Assembly: GCA_005768755.1 (NCBI GenBank)
Contig: VAFL01000017.1
Span: 8,895 to 72,894, forward strand
DNA: 64,000 nucleotides
Direction of reading: 5' to 3'
Source: Paracoccus denitrificans
Lineage (GTDB): Bacteria > Pseudomonadota > Alphaproteobacteria > Rhodobacterales > Rhodobacteraceae
The notes beneath the pieces are model-generated. The model had not been told where the DNA came from. It made no database searches and worked only from the letters and a program-made list of their open reading frames with translations. A program made the translations under genes and the position numbers. Of this stretch, positions 34,657 to 43,745 are shown one piece after another (positions within the stretch are counted from its first letter, which is position 1; each line of letters opens with the position of its first letter).

Positions 34657-35724
34657 CTAGCCCGAAACGGACCGGCGCCAATACGAAACAATCAGGCTCT
34701 CGTGTTTTGACAGGCCACAATCATTGCGGACATAGTCCCTGATCGTCTTGAAGTCGTCATACTCGCAACCCACCCAGACGAACCGCGATTCATCTGCCGA
34801 CGGAAGCTGTGTAGACCGCACAGCGTCCGCAAGCCGATCGGCGTCGCCAGGATTTTCGCCATTGCGATAAAGCCATTGAAACTCGAAATTCTGCGGCGCA
34901 GTCAGGCGTTGCCATTCTTCAGAACTGTCCACTTCAATTATCGCCCGCCCCCGTGCATCGGGGGGCAAGGCCTCAAGAAGGCGTGATATGGCCGGCAACG
35001 CGGTCTCATCCCCGACAAGCAGATACCAGCTCCGGTCCAGCGGCGCTGAACTGCCGCCGGGGCCGCCCAAACCGATGACATCCCCGATTCTGGCACGCGC
35101 GGCAAATGACGCGCCCGGACCTGGATTGTCGTGCAACACGAAGTCCACATCGAACGTACCCGCCGCCACATCAATGTTCCGGAACGTGTATTTACGGATC
35201 GCAAGGATGTCCGCGGGTGGATAATGCGTCACACCATTTGCGCCGGTCGTCGGCCACTCGGGGGCCTCGCCGTCGTTCAGCGGAAACATCAGGCGCATGT
35301 GCAGATTTCTAAGGCTGTCATAGCGTTCCAGATTGTCGCCCCGGAAGCGGATACGCAGCATATGCGGTGTAAGCTGGCGCGTTTCGATCACGGTACACGC
35401 ACAGAACCACACTGGCAGCGACGTCGTGGCCCTGTCCGACCAGACGATCTCGTCGGCCAAGGCTTCGGAGTATTCGATCAAATGGGAAGAAACCGTTTCC
35501 TGAACGATCCCGACACCCATTGTCGTTGGTGCGGCGACACGAAGAATCGCATGGCTTTCCTCAACCTCGATCTCACAATCGCCCCAGGAAAAGGAAAGCT
35601 GTCGGCGGCCTGTTTCGTCGCGCCGAACCTTGGCACCATGGGTCAGCAGGTGGTCGCAAACCTTGCTGACAACGATGTCCGGCTGATCAAGGATCAGGCG
35701 GGCTTCTGCTGTGTAAAGAGTCAT
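34657..35724 (-). CDS. DUF2218 / siderophore-interacting FAD-binding reductase fusion
   Basis: 355 residues. The N-terminal ~95 residues look like a DUF2218 domain (LTHGAKVRRDETG and a following EIEVEESHAILRV). From about residue 110 it is a siderophore-interacting protein of the ViuB/YqjH type with an FAD-binding region (LRIRFRGDNLERY) and a C-terminal NAD(P)H-domain remnant. Such enzymes reduce ferric siderophores in the cytoplasm to free Fe2+. It is the last gene of the siderophore uptake operon, 20 bp after the ATPase. Confidence 0.83.
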   Translation of the reverse strand: MTLYTAEARLILDQPDIVVSKVCDHLLTHGAKVRRDETGRRQLSFSWGDCEIEVEESHAILRVAAPTTMGVGIVQETVSSHLIEYSEALADEIVWSDRATTSLPVWFCACTVIETRQLTPHMLRIRFRGDNLERYDSLRNLHMRLMFPLNDGEAPEWPTTGANGVTHYPPADILAIRKYTFRNIDVAAGTFDVDFVLHDNPGPGASFAARARIGDVIGLGGPGGSSAPLDRSWYLLVGDETALPAISRLLEALPPDARGRAIIEVDSSEEWQRLTAPQNFEFQWLYRNGENPGDADRLADAVRSTQLPSADESRFVWVGCEYDDFKTIRDYVRNDCGLSKHESLIVSYWRRSVSG

Positions 35725-35744
35725 GCGCGCTTTCTTCCTGTTGC

Positions 35745-36533
35745 TTATGGGTCTTCGGGCCGCGGCCCGTCCACGCTGATTTGCAGTCGTCCCCGTGAAC
35801 AGCGCTCGACGCGGGCCTGGACCTTGTAGACGGCGGACAGGATTTCGGGGGTCAACGCGATCTCTGGCGCGCCTTCTGCGGCAATCTGGCCCCCGTCCAG
35901 CACGACAAGATGATCAACCCAGGACGCGGCAAGCGTAAGGTCATGAAGGACGACGATCACGATACAGCCCGAATTCGCGATCTCGCGAACAATCGACATC
36001 ACGTCGAACTGGTGGCGCAGATCCAGCGCACTGGTTGGTTCGTCAAGCAGCAGCACGCGCGGCTTGCGGACGATCGCCTGGGCAAGGCTTGCCAATTGCC
36101 GCTGTCCACCGGACAGACGACCGATCCCGTCCATCGCCAGGTCCAGGATGTTCAGCCAGTCCAGCACTTCAACCGCACGACGGCGGTTGTCGGCCAGGCG
36201 GCCGGTCCCGATGGGCGCGGACTGCAGGGCACCGACGACAGCTTCCAGCACGCTCAACTCGGTGCGCTGCGGCAGGGATTGCGGCATGAAACCGACATGA
36301 CAGGCGCGCTCGGCCAATGACAGGCGGTTCAGGTCAAGCTCACCCAGATCAATCCGCCCGGTCGCAGGGTGCAGCCCGGCCAGGCTTCGCAGCAATGTCG
36401 ATTTCCCGGCAGCGTTCGGGCCGACAAGGGCAGTGATTGTGCCGGGCTGCAAGGGTTGCAGGTTGAGCCTGTCGAGGACAGGTTTCCCGCGATAGCCCGC
36501 CGACAATTCGGTCACGCAGAGAGCCTTTGTCAT
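35745..36533 (-). CDS. Ferric-siderophore ABC transporter ATP-binding protein (FecE/FepC-like)
   Basis: 262 residues with Walker A GPNAAGKS (38-45), signature LSGGQRQLASLAQA, Walker B LLLDEPTSALD and an H-loop (VLHDL). The length and GPNAAGKS variant match ATPases of the iron-siderophore/B12 importer family. Its start overlaps the permease stop by four bases. Confidence 0.9.
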   Translation of the reverse strand: MTKALCVTELSAGYRGKPVLDRLNLQPLQPGTITALVGPNAAGKSTLLRSLAGLHPATGRIDLGELDLNRLSLAERACHVGFMPQSLPQRTELSVLEAVVGALQSAPIGTGRLADNRRRAVEVLDWLNILDLAMDGIGRLSGGQRQLASLAQAIVRKPRVLLLDEPTSALDLRHQFDVMSIVREIANSGCIVIVVLHDLTLAASWVDHLVVLDGGQIAAEGAPEIALTPEILSAVYKVQARVERCSRGRLQISVDGPRPEDP

Positions 36534-37588
36534 AGTCTTTCCCGCCGACGGAAGATCAGGGCGAAGAAAAACGGCAGGCCGACAAGCGACGTAACGATAC
36601 CGATCGGAATGATGACACCCGGTGCGATTGTCTTGCTGAGCAGATTCGCAAGCGACATCACCACCGCGCCCGTCAGCGCGCTTGCGGGCAGGAAAAAGCG
36701 GTGATCCTCGCCGATCAGCAGACGCGCGATATGGGGCCCGACCAGTCCTATGAAACCAATGGTGCCGACGAAAGAAACAGATGTCGCAGCCAGCAGGCTG
36801 ATGCGAAGCAGCGCGACAAAACGCAGCCGGGCGACGTCGATTCCGAAGCTGCGGGCACGATCATCGCCCAGTCGCAGCGCCGTCAACCGCCACGAGTCGC
36901 GCACGGACAACGGCAGCACCAGCAGGCAAACCAGGCCGAGGATCGCGATGGATTCCATGGTGGCGCGGCCAAGACTGCCCATGCCCCAGAAGACCAGTTG
37001 CTGCAGCGCCTGTGCCGAGGCCACAAACTGCAGCAATCCGACCAGTGCATTGAACGTAAAGACAAGTGCAATGCCGAACATCACCAGACTGTCGGGCCCT
37101 GCCCCCCTGATCCGGGTCAGGCCCTGCAGCAGAAGCACCGCGCCGAAGGCAAAGAAAAACGCGTTGGCTGTGACGATCCAGCTTGCCGGAATGCCGGGCA
37201 AGCCGATGCCCAGAATGATCGCCAAGGCAGCGCCCAGCGACGCGGCAGAAGAAACGCCGAGTGTAAACGGACTGGCAAGCGGATTGTTGAGGATCGTCTG
37301 CATTTCTGCGCCGGCGACCGAAAGCGCCACGCCGACCAGCACAGCCATGATTGCGGGCGGCAGGCGGACATTCCAGACAATCGCGACGGTGCTGGGGTCC
37401 GCCTCTGTCGGGTTCAGAAGGGTGCGCAGCGTGTCGCCTACGCCAAGGGCTGACGGACCGCTTGTCAGATCCAGAACGAACGAGCAGACAAGAACGACCG
37501 CCAGCAAGGCAATAATGATCGTGCGGCGCAGCATTTGCCGCCGATAGGCGGCAAGCACCGCCTGCTGTCTTTCCACGCCTTGCATCAT
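36530..37588 (-). CDS. Ferric-siderophore ABC transporter permease (FecCD family)
   Basis: 352 residues from the ATG at 37588, which overlaps the binding-protein stop (ATGA); a TTG at 37609 would add seven residues. About nine to ten membrane helices with family motifs such as ASPFTLGVSSAAS, WGMGSLG, FVGTIGFIGLVGPHIAR and the final residues FFALIF. Only one permease gene is present, implying a homodimer. It moves the ferric siderophore across the inner membrane. Confidence 0.9.
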   Translation of the reverse strand: MMQGVERQQAVLAAYRRQMLRRTIIIALLAVVLVCSFVLDLTSGPSALGVGDTLRTLLNPTEADPSTVAIVWNVRLPPAIMAVLVGVALSVAGAEMQTILNNPLASPFTLGVSSAASLGAALAIILGIGLPGIPASWIVTANAFFFAFGAVLLLQGLTRIRGAGPDSLVMFGIALVFTFNALVGLLQFVASAQALQQLVFWGMGSLGRATMESIAILGLVCLLVLPLSVRDSWRLTALRLGDDRARSFGIDVARLRFVALLRISLLAATSVSFVGTIGFIGLVGPHIARLLIGEDHRFFLPASALTGAVVMSLANLLSKTIAPGVIIPIGIVTSLVGLPFFFALIFRRRERL

Positions 37589-38682
37589 TCTTCGGGAAGG
37601 CTTGCCCAAAGCGGCGGTTCCAGCGGTGTCGTCAGGAACTGTTCATTGATCTGATCAAGTGTCGCCTGTGGATCAAGATCGGCAAACAGGTCCGGATGCG
37701 CCCATTTAGCAAACAACTCGACCGCAAGGATATTCAGCGGCGAGCGCATCAGCGTAATGTCCATGCCATGCACGCGACCGTCGCGAACCGCCGACATTTG
37801 GGCAAAGCCGGGCTCTGCGGTCAGTTCCCGCAGGTCACTTTCGATTTCATCGGTCTTGCGGCCTGGTCGGAAAAGCGCCTCTGGCGTCAGTGACATATCG
37901 GTTGCGACAATGACCTGCGGATCGTCGGCGATGACAGCTTCCAGATTCAATTGGCCGACCACGCCCGGCAGCTTGTCCTGCGCGATATTTTCGATGCGCA
38001 GCATGTCGAAAAAGCTGGACATGAAACCCTGCGCGAAACTCCAGCAGCAGGTTCCGTCGATTGCCTGCCGGTGGACCAGCATTCGCGGCGCAACAACGTC
38101 CGCTTCTTCAATCACGTCACGGATGTGATCCAACCGAGTTTGGTGAAAGGCGATATAGTCCGCCGCCCTGTCCTCTGCACCAGTCGCCTGCCCGATAAGC
38201 TTGAAGCTGGGGACGGTATTCGTTACGGGATCAAGAAAAAAGTCGACATAGATGATCGGAACGCCAGCCGTCTCGAATGCGGCTTCAACTGCCGATTGCT
38301 GACCCGGCGCCTCAAGTGTCGCGATCATCAGGTCTGGCTGCAATTCAAGCGCCCGCTCGACTGAAAAGGTGTTCGACACCATCGTACCAAGGCGCGGCTT
38401 TCCAGCCAGATCACGCTCTGCCTGAAACTCTCCTCGGGCTTTGGTGGTGCCCGCCGCAATGATCAGATCGGCAGCGTCCGTATGAAGCAGCGCTAGCGCG
38501 GGATAATAGGCTGGCCCTTCAAGAATGATACGCTTGGCGGGTGCATCAAGTCGCACCTCGCGACCGGCAATATCGGTCAGGATGATCTCTGCCTGGGCCA
38601 TATGCGCGTTCGCGACCAGCATCAGCCCGGCCAGCCAGCCGGCAGGCCGCAGAAGCGTTCCGAATGTTGTCGCAGCTTGCAT
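37585..38682 (-). CDS. Ferric-siderophore periplasmic binding protein
   Basis: 365 residues with a cleavable signal peptide (about residues 1-31, ending MAQAE). It has the two-lobed TroA-like helical-backbone fold of FecB/FhuD-type proteins (IILTDIAGREVRLDAPAKRI at the mature N-terminus). It carries the ferric siderophore from the TonB receptor to the permease. It overlaps the receptor gene by one base and the permease by four. Confidence 0.87.
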   Translation of the reverse strand: MQAATTFGTLLRPAGWLAGLMLVANAHMAQAEIILTDIAGREVRLDAPAKRIILEGPAYYPALALLHTDAADLIIAAGTTKARGEFQAERDLAGKPRLGTMVSNTFSVERALELQPDLMIATLEAPGQQSAVEAAFETAGVPIIYVDFFLDPVTNTVPSFKLIGQATGAEDRAADYIAFHQTRLDHIRDVIEEADVVAPRMLVHRQAIDGTCCWSFAQGFMSSFFDMLRIENIAQDKLPGVVGQLNLEAVIADDPQVIVATDMSLTPEALFRPGRKTDEIESDLRELTAEPGFAQMSAVRDGRVHGMDITLMRSPLNILAVELFAKWAHPDLFADLDPQATLDQINEQFLTTPLEPPLWASLPEE

Positions 38683-41192
38683 CAGAAATCGTAGCTCAAC
38701 GATGCCCGGAAGGTGCGCGGTTCACTGAGATGCAGCATCCCGGATGAGAATGGCGCCTTCCAGTAGCTTTCGTTGAACACGTTATCGACATTGAGGCGAA
38801 GCGTTGCGGGATTGTCGAGGCCAGCCGTCTCAAACTCGTAGCGCGCACCCAGATCGACCTGTGTCCAGCTGGGAATCTTCAGATCGGGGCGGTTATTGAC
38901 CACGACCTGATCGCTCGTATGGGTGATCCGGCCGGTAAGGGTCAGGCCATCGGCGAAGGGCGTGTCCCATTCCGCCCCCAGAACTGCGCGAAATTTCGGA
39001 GCGCTTGCAGCCCTTTCACCGTCATAAATTCCGTCCGCGGTATTCTTTTGTTTCGCATCCAGCAATGTGACGCCACCAAGCAGGCGCAGATCGTCAGTCA
39101 ATTCACCGAAACCGCTGATCTCGACACCGCGGTTACGTTGTTCGCCATTCAGCGCAAGCCGTGGAAGTCCGCCGTCTTCATCAGGTATTGAAATCGCGCT
39201 CGGCTGGGTGATCTGGAATGCTGCAATCGTCGTGGTAAAGCGGCCCCAGTCGAATTTGGCACCGATTTCGTATTGCTCACTTGCGTAGGGTTCGAACACT
39301 TCGCCGGCATTGGCGTAGTATTCGCTGACGGTTGTGCCAGGCTCCAGCCCTTCGATATAGTTCGCGTAGACCGAAATATTCTCGCGTGGCTTATAGACGA
39401 CGCCTATGGACGGGCTCCATTTGTCGCTGTCATAAGACGTCGTCAGTTCACCGGTGCTGCTGCTATAGTTTTTCGTCTCTACCTTCTGATAACGCAGACC
39501 GGCGGTCACCAGGATGCGGCCGTCCTGAAAAGACATCGTATCAGCGAAGGCAGCGCTTGAGATGGTGGATTCATTGCTTATCCGTGTGTCGCCCGGATCG
39601 CCCAGCTCGGGGCGGGCGGGGTAAAACGGGTCATCCAGCGTTCCCGCATCGGTACGTTCGCCGATCCAGTAGGCGCTGCGCTCCTCATAGTCGTTGCGCG
39701 AAAGGTTGAAACCCAGCGAATGCTCCACCGCTCCGGTATTGACGGTCGCACGCAAACCGGCCTGGACGGCGTCAACGTCATAGTCGGTTTTCTGCACCCA
39801 CGGCTGGATGGTATAGCTGCCGTCCTCACCCTGCAGGGTCGCTGGCCCCGCGACGCTGAAACGTCTTTCAAACCGTTGCGAGCCGAATGCGGCATAGGCC
39901 GTAACATTGTCGGTTATGTCGAACTCACCCCGGATCATGCCAAGCTTGGTTTCCGAGCGGCCCTCCTCCCATGTCGGGAACAGGCGTGTATCGACATCCG
40001 GAGCGTCAGGAACGTCCGGCAAGGTTGTGATCACCGACCGCAAGATGACGTAATTCGCGCGGGGGCTTTCTTCCTGTCGCTGGTAAGCCAGATCGGCAGC
40101 GACCCTGAAACGATCCCCCCGATAATCCAGCGCAAGCGCACCCAGGCCACTTCGGACCCATTGCCCGTCAACAGAAGAGTCGCCCGCATCGAAACTGCCA
40201 TTGAACCGCAGACCAAATTCCTTGTTCGCGCCGTAACGGCGAGAGATGTCGACATGTCCGCCAGTTACGGAATCGGATGCATAGCGCGACGTTATTCTGG
40301 TCAATGGCTCATCGGTGGCCTGCTTGCTGGTCAGGTTGACCGCACCACCGACCGTGCCGCCCCCCTTGGCCGACATTCCGTTCAGAAGCGCGCTTGGCCC
40401 CTTCAGAACCTCTACCCGTTCAAGGAAATCAGCCGACGGAAACTCTATCGGCGCGAGACCCGGCAAACCGTTCAGGCTGCGCGTGCCGTTGCTTGTTACC
40501 GTCTGGAAACCGCGAATAGTCTCCGCGTCCGAACGGTTGCCAGAGTTATTCACGATGATAGAGGGATCTATCGACAGGACCTCGTTGACGGTTCGGGCCT
40601 GCTGGTTGGCGATGGTTTCGCGGGTATAGTTGGTCTGACTGAAGGGCGTATCCATGATGTCGCGCTCGCCCAGCATGCCCAACTGGCCACCAGTGGCAAC
40701 CTGACCGCCCGCGTAAGCCGGCGCAGGCGCGCCAAGCGTAGAGTTCCCCGAGCCCGCGCGCAGGACAACCGTATCCAGTACGATGGTGCCGTCCTGCAGG
40801 GCCGCGGTCTCGGGCGCGGCAGCGGACGATGCGGCCGCAGGTGCAATAATCGTGACGGAATTCGGACCAGTGAAGCTGTAGCTCAAACCAGTGCCAGACA
40901 GCAGCTGGCTAAGCGCGGCATCCCGAGATACTGCACCGGATACGCCAGCCGTGGATTGGCCCGAAGTGACCCCACTGTCATAGACCAGTTGCAGACCAGT
41001 TGCCTCGCCGAACTGCGTCAGGGCTGAATCAAGCGGGCCGGCGGGGATGGACAGGCTGACCTGCTGCGCTGTCTGTGCCTTGGCCGCGGAAAAACCCACC
41101 CCATATGACAGGGCCGCCGACGCCATCAGCGTGCGCAGGACGACACGTGCCGTTCTGCTGCGAAGTTTTGTCATGGCGGACATATGCATCAT
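38682..41192 (-). CDS. TonB-dependent siderophore receptor with STN signalling domain
   Basis: 836 residues from the ATG at 41192 (GAGGG ribosome site). Order: signal peptide to about residue 40; an STN secretin/TonB short domain (about 45-110, SIPAGPLDSALTQFGEATGLQ); an Ala-rich linker; a TonB-box-like DTVVLRA; the plug domain; then the 22-strand barrel ending in the outer-membrane C-terminal phenylalanine (SLSYDF). The STN domain is the part that talks to a FecR-type anti-sigma protein, and such a protein plus an ECF sigma gene are directly upstream. The ligand is a ferric siderophore; its chemical class is not readable. Confidence 0.9.
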   Translation of the reverse strand: MMHMSAMTKLRSRTARVVLRTLMASAALSYGVGFSAAKAQTAQQVSLSIPAGPLDSALTQFGEATGLQLVYDSGVTSGQSTAGVSGAVSRDAALSQLLSGTGLSYSFTGPNSVTIIAPAAASSAAAPETAALQDGTIVLDTVVLRAGSGNSTLGAPAPAYAGGQVATGGQLGMLGERDIMDTPFSQTNYTRETIANQQARTVNEVLSIDPSIIVNNSGNRSDAETIRGFQTVTSNGTRSLNGLPGLAPIEFPSADFLERVEVLKGPSALLNGMSAKGGGTVGGAVNLTSKQATDEPLTRITSRYASDSVTGGHVDISRRYGANKEFGLRFNGSFDAGDSSVDGQWVRSGLGALALDYRGDRFRVAADLAYQRQEESPRANYVILRSVITTLPDVPDAPDVDTRLFPTWEEGRSETKLGMIRGEFDITDNVTAYAAFGSQRFERRFSVAGPATLQGEDGSYTIQPWVQKTDYDVDAVQAGLRATVNTGAVEHSLGFNLSRNDYEERSAYWIGERTDAGTLDDPFYPARPELGDPGDTRISNESTISSAAFADTMSFQDGRILVTAGLRYQKVETKNYSSSTGELTTSYDSDKWSPSIGVVYKPRENISVYANYIEGLEPGTTVSEYYANAGEVFEPYASEQYEIGAKFDWGRFTTTIAAFQITQPSAISIPDEDGGLPRLALNGEQRNRGVEISGFGELTDDLRLLGGVTLLDAKQKNTADGIYDGERAASAPKFRAVLGAEWDTPFADGLTLTGRITHTSDQVVVNNRPDLKIPSWTQVDLGARYEFETAGLDNPATLRLNVDNVFNESYWKAPFSSGMLHLSEPRTFRASLSYDF

Positions 41193-41299
41193 TCCCGAAT
41201 CCCTCTGCCTATCACTGTCAACCGCCACGCTTGCGGCGCGTCTGATAATGAAACGAATCCGGATGCCGCGACCCGAAAGGCAAACATGAATTTTTTTGA

Positions 41300-42241
41300 T
41301 CAGCGCAGGATGACAACCCTGCCGGGCAACGAGGTGACATTCAGCGCAAGCGCCGTTGCCAGATGGGAAATGATTTCGTCAGGACGCGACAAATGAAAAA
41401 CCCCCGACACTCGGCGGTTTTCCAGCTCTTTCCGGGCCAAGATGACCCGTCCGGTTCGATGCCGGTTCAGATCGCTTACAACCTCACCCAGCGGCCTGTC
41501 CGAGAAGACAAGCAACCGTTTCCGCCACGCCGCAACCGCATCCGGGTCAGAGCGGATCGGTTCGGATATGCCCATGTCGTCGTATCTGGCCATTTCACCT
41601 GCAATCAGGCGGCGCGTGCCGTTGCAGGCCACATCGACACGACCTTCGATGCAGGCAACCTCTACGCTGTTTACGCGCTTGCTGACCGAAAAAACGCCTT
41701 GATCGGCCATGATCCGCCCGCTTGCTGCGGCAAGATCGAATGGCAGCGCCGGTCGCGAAACCGTAAAAACCCCTGCGCCCCGGTGCAGCGTTGCAGTCCC
41801 GCCGCTGCTGGTAATATCGACATCAAGCGCCGATCCCGCATCCAGCAAGACAGATGTGCCATCGTCCAGATCAAAGGATTTTTGCTCGGCTACGCCGGTC
41901 GCGTAATCTGCCGCCATAGCCGACATCGTCGGAAGATAACCCAACGACGAACCGACGAACGCCAATCCACCCACTGAAGCAGCCAGCGAAGCGCCCGCGA
42001 TGAATTTTCGCCGAGACAGGCTTCTGGTCGATTCCTGGACGGGGCCAACAGCCGATCCCAACGAATTCCAAAGAATTGCGGCGTCACGAAACGCCATCTC
42101 ATGCGCGTGGCTTTGGCCCCGCCAGCGCCTCAATGCATCTGCATCCTCTGCCGTCGCCTCGCCCGAGCGCAGGCGTGCCACAAACTGGTGCGCCTCACGC
42201 CGCAATGCTGCGTCGCCCTGTTTATCGTCGGTCTCGTCCAT
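41300..42241 (-). CDS. FecR-family anti-sigma / signal transducer
   Basis: 313 residues from the ATG at 42241. The N-terminal ~80 residues (DUF4880-like, with WRGQSHAHEMAFRDA) bind the sigma factor in the cytoplasm. One membrane segment (about residues 85-108) leads to a periplasmic FecR domain (SFDLDDGTSVLLDAGSAL) that contacts the receptor STN domain. It lies between the ECF sigma and receptor genes, the classic order of a cell-surface signalling system. Confidence 0.87.
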   Translation of the reverse strand: MDETDDKQGDAALRREAHQFVARLRSGEATAEDADALRRWRGQSHAHEMAFRDAAILWNSLGSAVGPVQESTRSLSRRKFIAGASLAASVGGLAFVGSSLGYLPTMSAMAADYATGVAEQKSFDLDDGTSVLLDAGSALDVDITSSGGTATLHRGAGVFTVSRPALPFDLAAASGRIMADQGVFSVSKRVNSVEVACIEGRVDVACNGTRRLIAGEMARYDDMGISEPIRSDPDAVAAWRKRLLVFSDRPLGEVVSDLNRHRTGRVILARKELENRRVSGVFHLSRPDEIISHLATALALNVTSLPGRVVILR

Positions 42242-42300
42242 CACATGATCACGGGTCGCCGAAGCTACGCGGATGACCTCCGGCTGGTTTGTTCCTGATA

Positions 42301-42840
42301 CTATGACGATCCAGACCGATGCGAGCCGAAAGTGTCGGCCTGCTCTCGAAGCCGATCTGCGCAGTAATCCAGCGCGCGACGGACTTCATTTTCTACCGTT
42401 CTCGTTGTGATGCCGTACCGCGCCGCGATATCTTTGTAGAGCTCGCCTTGCAGCCGTGACGCAACAAGGATCTCGCGCTGGCGCGCCGGCAACTCTTGCA
42501 GGATGCGCCGAAGGTGCAAGGTTTCGTCTTTTGCGATGACAGTCTTTTCCGGGCCGGCGGCGTCATCGGGGATATCAAGAAGTGCGTCGATTTCGACAGG
42601 GGCCAATCGCCTGCGCGCCCGCCTGCGATGTTCGTCAATGGTAAGGTTCGCCGCTATGCGTCTTAGGTAACCAACAGGGTTTTCCAGCGTCGCTGCACGT
42701 TCAAAACCAAGACGAAGCCAACTGTCCTGCGCGATGTCTTCGGCGTCAAAATCGCTTAAATTCTTGCTGCGAAGGAAGCGACGAAGACCATACGCCTCTG
42801 CCGCAAAAAGAAGTTCAAAGCTGTTTCGCTTCTCACACAT
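42301..42840 (-). CDS. FecI-like ECF RNA polymerase sigma factor
   Basis: 179 residues with region 2 (SDFDAEDIAQDSWLRLG) and region 4 (LPARQREILVASRLQGELYKDIA). It should direct transcription of the fecR-receptor-transport genes when the siderophore is bound. The start is at 42840 with a weak ribosome site. A TGA-N9-TCA dyad that could bind an iron-responsive repressor sits 17-31 bases upstream. Confidence 0.87.
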   Translation of the reverse strand: MCEKRNSFELLFAAEAYGLRRFLRSKNLSDFDAEDIAQDSWLRLGFERAATLENPVGYLRRIAANLTIDEHRRRARRRLAPVEIDALLDIPDDAAGPEKTVIAKDETLHLRRILQELPARQREILVASRLQGELYKDIAARYGITTRTVENEVRRALDYCADRLREQADTFGSHRSGSS

Positions 42841-42856
42841 GCCCCAGCCAAATTCT

Positions 42857-42871
42857 TGATTGATTTTGTCA
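42857..42871. promoter_or_regulatory. Candidate iron-responsive operator (TGA-N9-TCA)
   Basis: TGA (42857-42859) and TCA (42869-42871) are separated by exactly nine bases, the outline of the iron-Rhodo/IRO boxes used by Fe-S iron regulators (RirA/IscR type) in alphaproteobacteria. It lies just ahead of the sigma-factor start, so repression would silence the whole siderophore module in iron-replete cells. The motif is short and can occur by chance; position supports it. Confidence 0.45.
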
Positions 42872-42995
42872 GACGTAGCCGAGCAGGCGGATCATTTCAA
42901 TCCATGCGTGGTCATGCAAAACCGAGGCGCGGCAAATCCGCACCTCGACGGCATCGTGGCCAGTCTGACGTCGAAGCTGGACAGTTGAAGGCGCG

Positions 42996-43745
42996 TCACT
43001 TCGCGTCGTGGAAGATAATCCCGACAGTGTGACGCTGACCGCTGCGCAGTCGGCTGACGCCGTGGCGCATGTTGACACGGTAACTGCCGCGGCTGCCCTG
43101 AACCGGGCGATTGTGGACGGCGAAGACCACAGCGTCGCCTTGATCCAGCGACACCACTTCGGCACGGCTTTGCATGCGGGGTCGTTGCTCGGTCAGCACG
43201 AACTCTCCGCCGGTAAAATCCTGTCCCGGCTTCGATAGCAGGAAGGCCGCCTGCAAAGGGAAAGCCAGATCGCCGTAGAGATCCTGATGCAGACAGTTGA
43301 AGTCACCGGGCACATACTGCAGCAGCAGTGGCGTCGGGCGTTTCTGGCCCACCTCATGGCATTGACGCAGGAAATCCTCATGCGCCTGCGGATAGCGCAG
43401 GTCGATGTTCATGCGCTCATTCCAGCTATTGGCAATGTCGGCCAGTTTTGGCCAGAGGGCGGTTCGCAACCCGCCCAGCAGATCAGGCAGCGGGTATTTG
43501 AAATAACGGTATTCGCCTTTGCCGAAGCCGTGCCGGGCCATGTGGATATGGCTGCGGAAATGCTGCTCCTGCGGATAAAGCGCCGCAAGGTCGCGGCATT
43601 CCTTGGGTGTCAGCACGCCCTTCAGGGTGGCGCAGCCGAAATTGTTCATCTCATCGGCAAATGCGTCCCAGTCATATCTGGACAGGCGCTCCTCTGCGGA
43701 TCTGACGACCGCCCGGGCGGGAATGAAATCAGTGACGGCGTTCAT
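42996..43745 (-). CDS. 2-oxoglutarate/Fe(II)-dependent oxygenase (prolyl-4-hydroxylase/AlkB-like group)
   Basis: 249 residues. HQDLYGD supplies the HxD iron ligands (about residue 145) and the second histidine lies in RHGVSR, with a nearby arginine for 2-oxoglutarate. The fold is the double-stranded beta-helix. It starts four bases inside the end of ada, so it is co-expressed with the alkylation-repair regulator; oxidative dealkylation of nucleic acid or protein is a reasonable but unproven role. Confidence 0.82.
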   Translation of the reverse strand: MNAVTDFIPARAVVRSAEERLSRYDWDAFADEMNNFGCATLKGVLTPKECRDLAALYPQEQHFRSHIHMARHGFGKGEYRYFKYPLPDLLGGLRTALWPKLADIANSWNERMNIDLRYPQAHEDFLRQCHEVGQKRPTPLLLQYVPGDFNCLHQDLYGDLAFPLQAAFLLSKPGQDFTGGEFVLTEQRPRMQSRAEVVSLDQGDAVVFAVHNRPVQGSRGSYRVNMRHGVSRLRSGQRHTVGIIFHDAK

